Assembly: GCA_028622995.1 (NCBI GenBank)
Contig: JAJQJQ010000027.1
Location: 62,001-126,000, forward strand
DNA length: 64,000 bases
Direction of reading: 5' to 3'
DNA from: Panagrolaimus kolymaensis
Taxonomy: Eukaryota > Nematoda > Chromadorea > Rhabditida > Panagrolaimidae
This document shows, in pieces, positions 1 through 10,287 of the stretch. Made by a program: the position numbers and the translations under genes. Within the stretch, counting starts at the first letter, position 1. Each line of letters starts with the position of its first letter. The notes under the pieces were generated by a model. It had not been told where the DNA came from and made no database searches. It was given only the letters and a program-made list of their open reading frames with translations.

Positions 1-2003
1 TCACTTATGTTTTAGTAGTTTATTAGATTTGAAAAAAAAGAATAAATTTTTTTGACTGCAACTTATATTTTGTGACTCCTCGACAATTACTTATTAAATG
101 CAAAAATACAAAGCAAGAAAAAGAAAAAATTGTTAATTAATATTAAAAAACGATAAAAATCAAAACTTTTTTAGTAAACGTAAATACAATTTCATCAGGA
201 GCTTTTAAAAGAAATGGCTTCAACAACCATTGGCTTTTAATTTGAACTTTTGGAATTTATAAAATTTCAATTGTTCTTTCATCAAAATTTCAAATTCATT
301 TGCCATTAAATTCCCATTGATTCATAGTTGTTCCTTGATTTTGCAATGAATAATTCTTGCAATCCACCATTCTAATCGTCGGTGCAAATTGGATATGGTT
401 GTTATTGTTTATTCTGCCATGGTATTAAAAGCCTTTCAGAATAAGATCGGTGAATATGAATATCTTGAGTAATCGATAAATTATCAAATTCTATAGATTT
501 TCTGAGGTTTGCATTATCCTATTTTGAAGCGCATTTCTCTTACTCTGCTAGCCACATTGTCGTTTATTTTATAATCCTAATTAAAAAACTTTTTTGAGAA
601 GTTTTGCAACTTTTCGAAAAATAAATAAAAAAAAAGTGGACGTAATGAAAGCTAAAATGTTTGAATCAAATAATTCGTTGAACGTTGATATATTTCGCAA
701 ACAACAATTTTTTTTTCAGCAAAAATGAAGCTATTTGGAGAAAATCAATGCGACAAAAGATTTAGTGAAAATTTTTGAGAAAAAACACTAATATGCTTTT
801 CTAATGAAATTCTTTCGAATCAAATAAATTTGCCTTTGCTAAAAAGCAAAGGCTTTCCAAAATTTATAATTTTTCCAAAGCCTCAATAAAGGGCATGGAC
901 TTTGAATACGAACCTTTTAAAGGATCGTGTTAGATCAAATATAAATATCCTGGAATTAATTCTAATGCGACAAACAAAAAATAAATATAATGAATCAAAA
1001 TACTTAGTTAAAGAGACAAAGAAATGGATTTTCTTGAAGTTTTTTAAAAAAGTTTTCATTTAAAAATCCAAAAATCAATTTTGATACATTTTTTTTATCT
1101 AATTGATTTTTTCTTTCACCAAATGTTTTAATAAATTTTGAATACTCAATAGTTTTAATTAATCGCTAAAAAAAATCTTCAACAAACTTTTGAGCAACAA
1201 TTAAAAAGCTTTTATCTTTTTTGAATTTTTAAAACTTTTATGATTGTTTCCGAAACTTGGTCCTTTATCTCCATTCCATTTGAATCGAATACATATTTAA
1301 AAAACCTTTTATCAACCAAATAAAACCATTTTATGCCTAAAAAGACTTCACGATAAAAAATTTCTTATCACCCATAAAAAAGATAAAAGTTTCATGTCAA
1401 AATTTTATAGCTTCCCATACTAACAATGACAAATCCAACAACCCTTGTAACTATGAACATCCAAAAATTCAGATTTTAACCAAAGTTTTTGGAGTTTATA
1501 AAACTAAATTTAGATATAACATTCAAAATGATGCTGCCGAAAGCCATTCAAAATTTTTTACCCATTTTTGTTGATGCTTTTGGATAAGTTCGTGAAGCTA
1601 AATCTTTTGCATTCAAAGATGGAGCAAGCATTTTAACACCCAATTCACAAATGGATGAATCACACATATTTGTTGTTATTACTGATTTCGATGAAGAAAG
1701 ACAATTTTTTTTATTCCAATCCAGAATTTTAAGAAGGCTGTAATATTCCTGCTTTAAATATTTTTAAAGGTTTTGAATATTCAAGCAGTTTTTTGTATTT
1801 GGTTTAACTCATTCATTCGATTTAATTTGCTTCTTTGTAATCATGCTTCAAGAGCTCGGAATAAATTAACAAATAATTTTGCAACCATCTTCTTTTTTAT
1901 GGAAAAAACACACACACAATGAAATATTACGTAAAAACATTTATTATTCAAAACACAAAATACAATAAATAAAATAAATACAAAATTAATCTCATTTCTT
2001 CCA
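1..2003. other. Gene-poor AT-rich stretch
   Basis: About 2 kb of AT-rich DNA downstream of the minus-strand membrane-protein gene. No intact gene is visible. The only coding-like piece is the broken open frame at about 1527-1742, listed separately. The part nearest 2000 is presumably the 3' UTR of the minus-strand gene, since TTTATT/AATAAA-type motifs lie at about 1965-1975 on that strand. Confidence 0.6.
1527..1742 (+). pseudogene. Possible protein-coding remnant with an internal stop
   Basis: A plus-strand frame from an ATG near 1527 reads as mixed, protein-like sequence, unlike the Lys/Phe/Asn-rich noise around it. It includes the stretch FKDGASILTPNSQMDES followed by HIFVVITDFDEE. A TAA stop interrupts it shortly before the VREAKSF segment, and it ends at a second stop near 1742. 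No splice signals rescue the first stop in an obvious way. I do not recognise the family. It may be a decayed gene fragment, or one exon of a larger gene whose neighbours I cannot see. Confidence 0.25.
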
Positions 2004-4264
2004 TTAATGTCGTTTCTTCTTCTTTTTCTTTGTTGACTTTGACTTTAATTTTAATTTTGACTTCTGTTTTTCGATCACAACTTCTTTGCTTTGCATCGGT
2101 GTTTCTTTTGCTTCTTTCTTTGAATTTGACTTTGATCTTTTTTCTTCGGAAGCGTTTGGTGATGAATTCGTTTTAACAAGTTTTGTATCGTCGAAACACT
2201 TCGGTTCAATTTGATAAGCAGCTTCAATCGAGTTTGCAGGATAACCAAAAGCATGTCTTTCTTTAACACTTGATTCTCGTCTCCAAAATGGAAGTTCACG
2301 GCTAAAAAGAAGAGTAAATTATTTGTAGCAATAGTAAATCCAAAAACATACCGCATGATTGCAAGTGCGCGTCGACGAGATTCATCAGGTTGATTGAGTG
2401 AGAAAGCAACGACGAGAAGCAAAGCCATAGAATATTTTGGAAGATGCTCTTCATCACCAGGAATCAAATGACCATATTCGAGTGCGAAACATGTGAACCT
2501 GATATACTCTGGAGTATCAGTACGTTGAAGGAACTTTCGAACATTTGATGTTATATGTGTGATATCTCCATTTTTATCAAGTTTCAATCCACGTATTTTC
2601 AATTCATCGATCGATTTCTTCCTAAAAATTGGTTAGTATTAGACAAATTAACCAGTATTAGAAAAAGATGAGATAAAAGCAAACATACACAAGACCATTG
2701 ATGGTAACAAACACATCACCAATGAAATTGTACAGAAGCGAAACTTCGACGCTGAGAATGTTCTTCTTTGGATCAGGTTTGTAGCACCTACAAAATAAAT
2801 CAAAATGAGGAATGAAAACAAAAATGATGAAACTTTACTTTGACATTTTCTCGATCATTTCTTTTGCATTTGCACCAAGAAGACCATTTCTTTTCATTGA
2901 ATCATAATGTGGGCCAAAGGATTGCTTCATGTTGAATGAACGTTGAGATTCCACACTATCCCTGTAGCGACCACGAAACCTTGAACCAGAACTTCTTGAT
3001 TTTGCTGATCCCATTTGGAGCGCCCATGCCCTTGATTGCTTCTTGATATTCTTTGAAGTTTGAGGTTCAACGACGATAGGTTCTTTTGATTCATTCACAG
3101 GAATAGCAGGAGGAAGTTGTGGAGGTTCTTCAGACACTTCAGTAGCAATAGTTGGTTGTTCTTTCTTTGGAAGTGATTTTAGCTGCTTCGGTTGTTCTAA
3201 CTTTGACTTTGATTCAGGCTGCTTTGGTTGTTCAATCTTTGGTTGAGGAGGAGCTTCTTTTTTCTTCTTTGGAGTTTTTGGTTTAGGAACTTCGAGCTTC
3301 TTTGCTTCTTCAACTACAGCAGCTTCTTTCTCTTCTGGTTGAACTTGTAAGGTTTCCTGTTGTTGTTGTTGTTGTTCAACTTCTTTACCAATAGTTATAC
3401 AAGTTAAAGGAAAGTTGTTTAGTTCTTCTCTCTTCTTTTTGAGCGATCTTTTCCTATAGCATATGACGAAGCTGAAAATGGTTGTTTTAGTTAATGCTAT
3501 AAAAAATAAACAAGCTTACACAACGATGCAAATGATGACGATGATAACGAAGAATGAAACAATTGCCCAGATCCACCATGTACTCGCTTCACCAGTTGAT
3601 TCTGTGGTTATTGTAACAGCTTTTGAAGTCGAATTTGATGATGAAGTTGTTGTCGATGATGGAGGAACATACACTTTAGCATTGAGGATTGTGATAGGAC
3701 ATGATTCCGAAACACGACGAACTTCAATTGTGATTCTATTTTCTTTATCAATAGCAGGTTCACAGCAAAAATCGTCATCATTACAATAAAGTGCTTTTGG
3801 ATATTTCATTTGAATATAAGAATTAGGACATGATTGGAGTGCACTTCTCGGAATGGGACGTGTTGCAACTTGAAGTTCATTGTCATCAGCATCGAGTAGA
3901 AATCCACAAAAGTTGGATTGAGGTTCACAAAGTTTTGAAACTTTCTTATATGTTTGAGTTGGAGAAGAATCAAAACAAACAAGAACGCTAAAATTAAAGC
4001 AATAAGTAATCATTTATTGAAGCCAAAAGATTAAACTTACTATCCACGACAGCCAACTAAATCAACTTCAAAATCTAACTTTCCATTTGTAAGAACAAGT
4101 TGAGCAGTTCCAGGAGACATTATTCTTACTCCACCATTGGCTGTTTCTTCGAAGACCGGATGATCATCAGAGACAAGTTCGTTGTTGAGAGTCTTTAAAG
4201 TTGAAACACTTCCAGAATTTACAGCAACGAAGAAGAAGAAAAACAGGAGCGATGAAACGAGCAT
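2004..4264 (-). CDS. Type I membrane protein with long basic cytoplasmic tail, unrecognised nematode family
   Basis: Six exons join in frame: 4264-4041, 3987-3520, 3471-2839, 2787-2689, 2621-2352 and 2301-2004 (663 aa). All introns are GT-AG and 47-53 bp, apart from a 66-bp one (2688-2622). Residues 1 to about 18 form a signal peptide. A Cys-containing ectodomain of about 190 residues follows, then a Ser/Thr-rich stalk and one membrane segment (WWIWAIVSFFVIIVIICIVV, about 209-230). The cytoplasmic part starts with a basic stop-transfer run, then has a Gln/Pro/Lys/Glu-rich linker with a QQQQQ run, a conserved-looking globular region (about 370-560) and a Lys-rich tail ending KSTKKKKKRH. The overall layout suggests a surface receptor or scaffold, but I know no family that matches and assign no function. 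Splicing out the last intron changes frame relative to the long unspliced frame, and the spliced version ends cleanly. Confidence 0.8.
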
Positions 4265-5169
4265 TCTTTTTTTCTGTCGACGACTGCAAGCAACGGTTTC
4301 AAAAAGCGAAGAATGAAAGAATTTTGAGCATCAAAAATTGCTTATATCGAATTTTGATGGCTGTAAAGATTTTGTTCAAATTTGCATAAAATCAAAGAAT
4401 GAATTTATTATATCAAGAATTTTGTTTTTTCCTTCGGTATTTGTCTTTTTAGCACCCGAATTACAATAAATTCATACTTTTAAAATGATTTGGTTTAGCA
4501 TTTATTTAGAAACTAAAACTTTACAAAATTATTGCATCCTTTTTACATTTAATTACTATGAATTTGGTGACAAATCCCAACAAATTAATGTTATTTATTA
4601 AACTTAAATCCTTCCTTTTAGTTTACGAATTAATTAACGCTCTGTATTTTCACTTTGTAATATTATTTTTCTAATTCTTGAATCATTTAGTTTTTAAACT
4701 TTTTGATTAAAATGTTTAGAAAAGCACTATCAAATAATTTCCAAAAACATAAAAACCATATTTTCACTTTTTGATTTTAATTATTTTTTAAACTCAAAAT
4801 GTCAAAAAAAGCCTCAGTGACATCAATGAATGAATGAATAAATTTTGAAATTGAACGAACAAACGAGCAGCAGCTCCACTACTCTTCTTTTTTTTATTTT
4901 TTTAAAAGTGCTTGTTTTTGTTTACTTCACTGCCGCTCATTTCATCGTTTACTTCGCTTTCAAACCATTCTTTCGTTCGTTCATTTGGTGGTTGTTGTTT
5001 TGAAAGTTGTTTTTCTTTTTTTTGCTGGCTTTTTTTTTCAATATTTAACAAAGAAAAAAATTGCGGTTGCTTCTTTTTTTTTATTCCACTAACTCATTCT
5101 TATTTTTTTTTATTTCACACTCGTAAAAAAAGTTGTTGTATTTATTCCTATTTTTATTGCTTTTAAAAA
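4265..5169. promoter_or_regulatory. Divergent intergenic region between the membrane protein and DJ-1
   Basis: About 900 bp separate two divergently transcribed genes, so it should contain both promoters. The right part (4870-5160) is strongly T-rich on the plus strand. It ends in a long pyrimidine tract just before the DJ-1 start, as expected for a 5' UTR or trans-splice acceptor region. No specific factor site can be called. The open frames here are low-complexity Phe/Ser/Cys runs and are not considered genes. Confidence 0.4.
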
Positions 5170-6177
5170 ATGGCACCTAAAGTTTTAATTATTGGCTTTA
5201 ATGATACTGAAGAAACGGAATTAATTATTACTTTGGATATTTTACGCCGAGCTGGAGCGGATGTTAATTTGGCTTCACTTGAAAATGAATTAACTTTTAG
5301 TTGCGTTCAAGGAACTAAAATTACTGCGGATAATTTATTCAAAAATTTGGAAACCAATGAATATGATGCCGTGATTATTCCTGGTGGACCAGGTTCACAA
5401 AATGCTGCGGAAGTAAGCTTTAATATCCATAAAAAAAATAAATGAATGAGACTTTTTTGAATTTTTTGCGACAAAATAGTTACTATTTTTTAAATAAATT
5501 GTTAAAGACAAAGTTTTTAAATATAAAGAAAAAAATGAAAAACGAAAAGTTTCGATAGCCCAGAAACAAAACCTTTGTAAACCAAATTATAAAAAAATTA
5601 AAATTTGCTTTTTTCCGAATATTTTCTCTAAAAAAATAACCAACAAAAAAAATTTCTTAAAAAAGATGGAATTTAAGAAAAACAAATCTTTCTTTGGTTT
5701 AAAAACAAACTTCTAAATTTTGTATCAAAAAAATTTAGGGATTTTTTGTCCCAATTAATTATGACTTAGTTATGTAAACCATTTTCATTTTTCAGCATCA
5801 AGCTTTAGGGCATTTTTTACATTGCCATGAAAAAGCTGGAAAATATTTGGGTGCAATTTGTGGTGCACCATTTGTATTTGCTAATAATGGAATAGGCAAA
5901 GGTGGAGCGATCACATCTTTTCCAGCAGAAAAAGATAAAATTATGGAAAAAGGAGGTTTGTGTCTGCCTTTCAAGATTTATGTACAAAAAACTTTTTAAT
6001 TTGCTTTAATTTTTTTAAGGATATGAATATCGAGAAGATAATGTTGTTGTATCAAATAAAATTGTTACCAGTCGAGCACCAGGAACTGCATTTGAATTTG
6101 CTCTTAAATTTGTTGAACTTTTAATTGGAAAAGATAAAGCTGATGAAATTTCGAAAAAGCTTCTAATTACACAATAG
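5170..6177 (+). CDS. djr-1: DJ-1/PARK7 family protein
   Basis: Three exons (5170-5412, 5796-5955, 6020-6177) give 186 aa, matching the usual 185-190 aa of DJ-1. The DJ-1/PfpI fold is clear: MAPKVLIIG at the start, the acidic loop containing Glu17 (equivalent of human Glu18), the [10 protein letters not shown] loop, the nucleophile elbow GAICGAP with the redox-active Cys103 (human Cys106), and the C-terminal [13 protein letters not shown] segment. Family members act as cytosolic/mitochondrial protectants against oxidative and reactive-carbonyl stress; some nematode members have glyoxalase activity. Odd point: the residue equal to human His126 is Phe123 here (TSFP instead of T-x-H-P). Intron 1 is unusually long for this window (383 bp). 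A polyadenylation signal AATAAA lies near 6302. The ATG sits directly after a long T-rich leader. Confidence 0.95.
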
Positions 6178-7057
6178 AATAATGACATTTTTGATTTTTT
6201 AAAATGGTTTTGTACAATATGCGTTTTGGAGATTACATTTTTTTGCTTGATTTGAGGTTATTTTTGAATGCTAAAATGTACATATATGTAATTTTGTAAA
6301 TAATAAAATCAACCAGATTTTTAATGAAAATTTTTCTTAGCCCAAACAAATTTTTGATATTTCCACAAAAGAAAAGATAAACTTGAATATTTTTTGTTTC
6401 TCAGGTTTGTTCGTAAATTTAAAGCTTTGTTTGTTTGAAAAAAAATTTTAGATTTTTATTGAAAAATAAAAAAAGATTTAGCTTAAAAAATCGCTGAAAT
6501 TAAAGTTTTATGATTTGACTCGATTGATATTTTTAGAATCAAATCCTTTGAACATTGTAATTTGGAGTTTTTCAACGATAATACCGTATTGATAAAAATA
6601 AAATCTATAAAAATTATAAAATTCCACAATGAATCATTTTGAAAAATGGAAAGCCGAAGTAAAAAAAGAGATGATAAAAAAACTTTTCTTTTTATTGTTC
6701 GACTTTGGAATAATTTTTTCCTTTTCCCAATGATGATAATAACGTCATTAAATTTATATTTCCAAACAAAATACTTTTCTTTGGGAAAGCAGCGATAGGA
6801 TTAACGCTTATTCAAAAGTGTTTCTCTTTCATTTGATTTTTTTACAAGGCAAGTAAAAAAAGTTATGATAATGATAAATATTTAAGAGGATAAATTTTTA
6901 AGACTATTTTTTGTGTTTCTTTAAGACACACCTAAAATAAGTTTGGGAGAGAAAAAATGAAGGTATTGTATTTATTCTCATTTTAGCATCATTGTTTCAA
7001 CTTTTTTGGAAACTTGACTTTTTCCATTTATTTTTATTTTTGTAAACTAAAAAAACG
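6178..7057. other. Intergenic: DJ-1 3' end and mucin-like gene upstream region
   Basis: The first about 130 bp are the DJ-1 3' UTR with a poly(A) signal near 6302. The remainder is AT-rich without a gene. A TTTTAG acceptor-like site (about 6980-6987), 70 bp before the next start codon, could be a spliced-leader acceptor for the mucin-like gene. Confidence 0.45.
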
Positions 7058-7669
7058 ATGGGTTTAAATTTCAAAGCTTTTGGTTTATTATTTTTGGTTG
7101 CTTCTGTGGCAACTAAACATTTAGTTGATCCAGCTATCGTTGATATTGTTGAAAATCATGAAGATCAAGATAGTGATATGGATGGTGAATTATTTGGTGG
7201 TAAAGCTGCAGGCCCATCGACAAGCGCAACAGATGCACCAACAACTGCAGCTCCCACAAAACCACCAACAACACCACTTGAAGAACATTCAACTTCAACT
7301 ACGGTAGCAGACACAACGCATACCACCACCAATGAACCGACACCAACTCATAGTTCCACACATGCTCCAACAATCCACCATGAGTCAACAATCCATTCCA
7401 CAACAATGAAAGAGTCATCAACCATATCCCATGGTGGCCCTGTACATGGACCAACAGCTACCATGCCTCCTCCAATTGAAACAACTTTCTTATCTAATAC
7501 AGCTTCTTCCGATGCTTCAAGTGGATCCTCTAATACAGCTTCTTCCGATGCATCAACTGGATCCACAGAAGAACCAGAAATTCCAACAACCTCAGATGCC
7601 TCTAACTCACAATTTCATTTTACGATTTGCGGTTTCATTTTCTTAATTGTTTCAATTTTGGTTTTATAA
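7058..7669 (+). CDS. Mucin-like Ser/Thr/Pro-rich surface protein
   Basis: A single-exon frame of 203 aa. Residues 1-19 are a signal peptide (hydrophobic core AFGLLFLVASVA). A short acidic segment follows, then about 130 residues dominated by Thr, Ser, Pro and His, a typical heavily O-glycosylated mucin stalk. The end is a hydrophobic tail (FTICGFIFLIVSILVL) without charged residues after it, consistent with GPI anchoring or a C-terminal membrane anchor. A perfect-looking tandem repeat of 12 residues (SNTASSDAS plus GS) lies at about 7494-7566. The shadow frames in this locus are low-complexity. A poly(A) signal overlaps the stop region (AATAAA at about 7669-7675). Likely role: cuticle surface coat or epithelial glycocalyx; this is inference from composition. 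Confidence 0.8.
   Translation: MGLNFKAFGLLFLVASVATKHLVDPAIVDIVENHEDQDSDMDGELFGGKAAGPSTSATDAPTTAAPTKPPTTPLEEHSTSTTVADTTHTTTNEPTPTHSSTHAPTIHHESTIHSTTMKESSTISHGGPVHGPTATMPPPIETTFLSNTASSDASSGSSNTASSDASTGSTEEPEIPTTSDASNSQFHFTICGFIFLIVSILVL
7494..7566 (+). repeat. 36-bp tandem repeat, two units, inside the mucin-like gene
   Basis: Two adjacent 36-bp units encode SNTASSDAS followed by SGS and then TGS. They differ at only a few bases (for example gcttcaagt versus gcatcaact). This is a young in-frame duplication in the mucin stalk; such repeats commonly vary in copy number between individuals. Confidence 0.8.
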
Positions 7670-7866
7670 AATAAATCAATTTCATTGCTTTTAATTTTAA
7701 AGGTGCGTTACTTTGTTGTAAAAATGAATAAAATAAAATTAGCAATCAAAAAAAATTTATTATCTTTTTTTAAAGACACTAACAAACTAAGTAAAAATAA
7801 AAGAATAAAATTTATTTTGTTTTTTTGATGGAAAGAATGATGATTGCATTGAAAGGGATGGAACGC

Positions 7867-9015
7867 TTAGAGACGACGTCCACGATATCCGCCAGCAGCT
7901 CCACCAGCAGCGGGGGCTGGAGCTGCAGCTCCACCAGCAGCGGGGGCTGGAGCTGCAGCACCGCCTGATGAAGCTCCACCAGAGTATCCACCAGCAGCAG
8001 CGCCACCAGATGAAGCACCACCAGCAGCAACTCCACCAGATGAAGCTCCACCAGCGGAAGCACCACCAGAATATCCACCTGCAGCAGCGCCACCGGATGA
8101 AGCACCACCGGATGAAGCTCCGCCAGAATATCCACCTTGAGAAGCAGAACCACCACCAACAGCAGCTTCGCCAGTTCTTGGTGGGCATGGACAATAAGCG
8201 GCATCGGAGCCAGGAACTCCAGGGCCTCCAGCTTGACCAGGTTGTCCATCGGATCCAGGTGCTCCAGGGTTTCCAGATGGGCCGGGTGGACCAGCAGGTC
8301 CAGGTGCGCCAGGTTGAGCTTGTTGTCCAGGAGCTCCAGGTTGACCAGCTGGGCCAGCAGGGCCGGGTGGACCTTTGGGTCCTGGAAGAGGAGTGGATCG
8401 TTGTCCAGGAGCACCGGGTTGACCAGCAGGTCCAGGATTTCCAGGAGCACCAGGGGCTCCAGCATCTCCAGCAGGTCCAGCAGGACCGGGTTGGCCATCA
8501 TTTCCGGGATTTCCAGCGGGTCCAGGTTGTCCATCAGATCCGGGTGGGCCAGCAGGTCCATCTGGGCCAGGTGGGCCAGCGGGTCCAGCAGGGCATGAAA
8601 TGCAACCACCTTTCATTCCAGTATCAAGAACAAGTGAAACTCCATTAGCTCCAGCTTGACCAGGTTGTCCTGGAGCTCCATCATCTCCAGGTGCACCGGG
8701 TTGACCAGGTGGGCCAGGTGGTCCAGCAGGGCAGTTATTAGGTTGAGCTCCACAATTGCATGAAGCTTGACGTTTGTTTCTTCCAATAAGGCTGCCAAAA
8801 TGAAGGGTTTTTGTTTCTCCCATGGATGGAGTTTGCATTTCCATCATACCTTTCCATGCATCATTTGCAATGGATTTAAATTCAACCATATCATCCATAA
8901 CATCATCATAAAGTGAATTAATATCATTGAAAAGGACTCCAACCATAACCAATGAAGCTACAATAACCACTGCACTTCCGACCGAAGCCAAACCAACGAG
9001 CGTTTTAGCTGACAT
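7867..9015 (-). CDS. Cuticle collagen
   Basis: A 382-aa frame in one exon with the standard nematode cuticle-collagen plan. An N-terminal hydrophobic anchor (about 10-30) is followed by a short acidic region, then a furin/BLI-4-type site RNKRQ at 79-83. A Cys cluster ([10 protein letters not shown]) precedes a short Gly-X-Y block; a second pair (GGCISC) begins the main Gly-X-Y domain with small interruptions; a third pair (YCPCP) closes it. The C-terminus (about 290-382) is an unusual non-collagen tail of about 90 residues made of Gly/Ala/Ser repeats such as GGASSGG and GGYSGG, ending GYRGRRL. The product would be secreted by hypodermis, trimerise and be cross-linked into cuticle. The tail resembles flexible Gly-rich cuticle or eggshell proteins and sets this member apart from the many collagens that stop soon after the last Cys pair. 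Which C. elegans col gene it matches cannot be decided here. Confidence 0.95.
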   Translation of the reverse strand: MSAKTLVGLASVGSAVVIVASLVMVGVLFNDINSLYDDVMDDMVEFKSIANDAWKGMMEMQTPSMGETKTLHFGSLIGRNKRQASCNCGAQPNNCPAGPPGPPGQPGAPGDDGAPGQPGQAGANGVSLVLDTGMKGGCISCPAGPAGPPGPDGPAGPPGSDGQPGPAGNPGNDGQPGPAGPAGDAGAPGAPGNPGPAGQPGAPGQRSTPLPGPKGPPGPAGPAGQPGAPGQQAQPGAPGPAGPPGPSGNPGAPGSDGQPGQAGGPGVPGSDAAYCPCPPRTGEAAVGGGSASQGGYSGGASSGGASSGGAAAGGYSGGASAGGASSGGVAAGGASSGGAAAGGYSGGASSGGAAAPAPAAGGAAAPAPAAGGAAGGYRGRRL

Positions 9016-9035
9016 CTTTCTTTTTGATGATTCAA

Positions 9036-9090
9036 CTAAAATTATTTAATTATTTATAAACTTTAAAGTCAAGTTATTTTAGTTACTTAC
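9036..9090 (-). other. 5' UTR intron (or trans-splice acceptor) of the collagen gene
   Basis: On the minus strand a GTAAGT donor (9090-9085) and an AATTTTAG acceptor ending at 9036 bound a 55-bp intron-sized segment, 20 bp upstream of the collagen ATG. It may be a real 5' UTR intron, or the acceptor may take a spliced leader. Confidence 0.5.
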
Positions 9091-9139
9091 TCAGAAATAA
9101 AACCAATCGAATCTGATTTTTCTATAACTTTCTGCGTTG

Positions 9140-9147
9140 CTTTTATA
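9140..9147 (-). promoter_or_regulatory. TATA box of the collagen gene
   Basis: The minus strand reads TATAAAAG here, about 125 bp upstream of the collagen ATG and about 50 bp upstream of the putative 5' UTR intron. Strongly expressed nematode cuticle collagens commonly have a TATA box in this position. Confidence 0.55.
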
Positions 9148-9888
9148 GTCTCAAAAATATGGGAGAAAGTGGTTCACGCAAAATCCATCCATCCTCCTCT
9201 TCTCTTTTTTTTTTGTCTCGCAAACTAGTTTTTATCTTCAAAAACATAGAAAAATGATGCTAGCTTGTTTAATTTATTATTATGTTATCGAAATAAAAAC
9301 ATGATAATTTTTTATGACATTTGCCCTACGGGGATTTTCTTATAGCAAACTATTATTGGCCCATGATTAATTTCAATATGAGAATATCCGAAGGCCGATG
9401 GTTTTTTTTGTTTGCAGCTGATTTTTTTTTTGTAGTTGTAATTTATTGATTTGGAAATAAACGACGACATGAGAAAAAAGTTTTAAAACTGCGGATGTTA
9501 AATCTCTTGATTTCTTCCCCTCCGGGCTTATCAGCATCAGTTCAATAGAGCAGCGATAGCGGTAAAAAAGTTTGATGACATCCGTTTGATTTCCTTCATT
9601 TTTTTATTTTCTTTTTGCGGCTATGTTGGGAATGATAATAAAAAAACACATGCAGAGAGAGAAAAAGATAGATAAAGATATTTATGTTTTTTATGTATTA
9701 TCCAATCAAAAAAATGAAAAATAAAATCAGGTTATCAATTCAGAAAAAAAATTAAATCAATGAAAATTAAAAATAAATTTATTCACCTTCCTAATATTTT
9801 TGCAATAACACATAATTAAATATTATTTTTTGAGCAGCACCAAACTTCTCTCATATTCTAATTATTTTCAAAAAACTTTTGAATTTTC
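9148..9888. other. Collagen upstream region and 3' flank of the next minus-strand gene
   Basis: AT-rich, no gene seen. The left part is the collagen promoter. The right end (about 9780-9888) is the 3' UTR of the small mitochondrial-type gene. Confidence 0.45.
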
Positions 9889-10287
9889 CTATTTTTTATT
9901 ACTATCAAGTTCGCTAATCATGGTTGCAAATTGTTTTTGAGCTTCTTCAATTTTAGCTGTATAACTTCTATCTTTCTTTTTTGACATGGCAGCTTGAGCA
10001 TTATCATCCGAATTATCATCAAAATGAGCCTTAAACTTTAAATAAATTTTTTTGATTATTGGGGAATCACACACAAAAAAAGAGTTTCTTACTTGATCAA
10101 GAATTCCATCAAGCTTTCGACGAGTTTCCCCATCAATATTATTTTTAATTTTATTATATTTTTTTATTGCTTCTTCATACATTAATGGATCCCATTGATT
10201 GGGCACCATTTTTTCAGATGAAAAAAACCTTTGAATATATATTTGGGAAGAAGAAATAATTCGAGGGTTAGCGAATCTTTGCATCAT
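9889..10287 (-). CDS. Small protein with mitochondrial presequence, unrecognised
   Basis: Two exons, 10287-10093 and 10035-9889, give 113 aa. The N-terminus (MMQRFANPRIISSS, then IQRFFSSEK) is Arg- and Ser-rich, lacks acidic residues, and has an RFFSS cleavage-like motif, so import into mitochondria is likely. The body is charged and helical (YEEAIKKYNKIKNNIDGETRR), with an Asp/Asn loop and a C-terminal helix. The 57-bp intron (GTAAG...TTAAAG) is a multiple of three and free of stops, so an unspliced message would give 132 aa; the spliced form reads more naturally. A TTTCAG site 21 bp upstream of the ATG (10309-10311) looks like a trans-splice acceptor. Function unknown. Confidence 0.7.
   Translation of the reverse strand: MMQRFANPRIISSSQIYIQRFFSSEKMVPNQWDPLMYEEAIKKYNKIKNNIDGETRRKLDGILDQVRNSFFVCDSPIIKKIYLKFKAHFDDNSDDNAQAAMSKKKDRSYTAKIEEAQKQFATMISELDSNKK

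Noticed and set aside
3463..3789. 108-codon plus-strand frame
   Set aside because: It is antisense to exons 2-3 of the minus-strand membrane protein, whose spliced frame is better supported.
7812..8648. Long frames in other phases and on the plus strand over the collagen (His/Gln-rich, Leu/Asp-rich, Ser/Arg-rich)
   Set aside because: They are shadows produced by the periodic Gly-X-Y codons of the true collagen frame.
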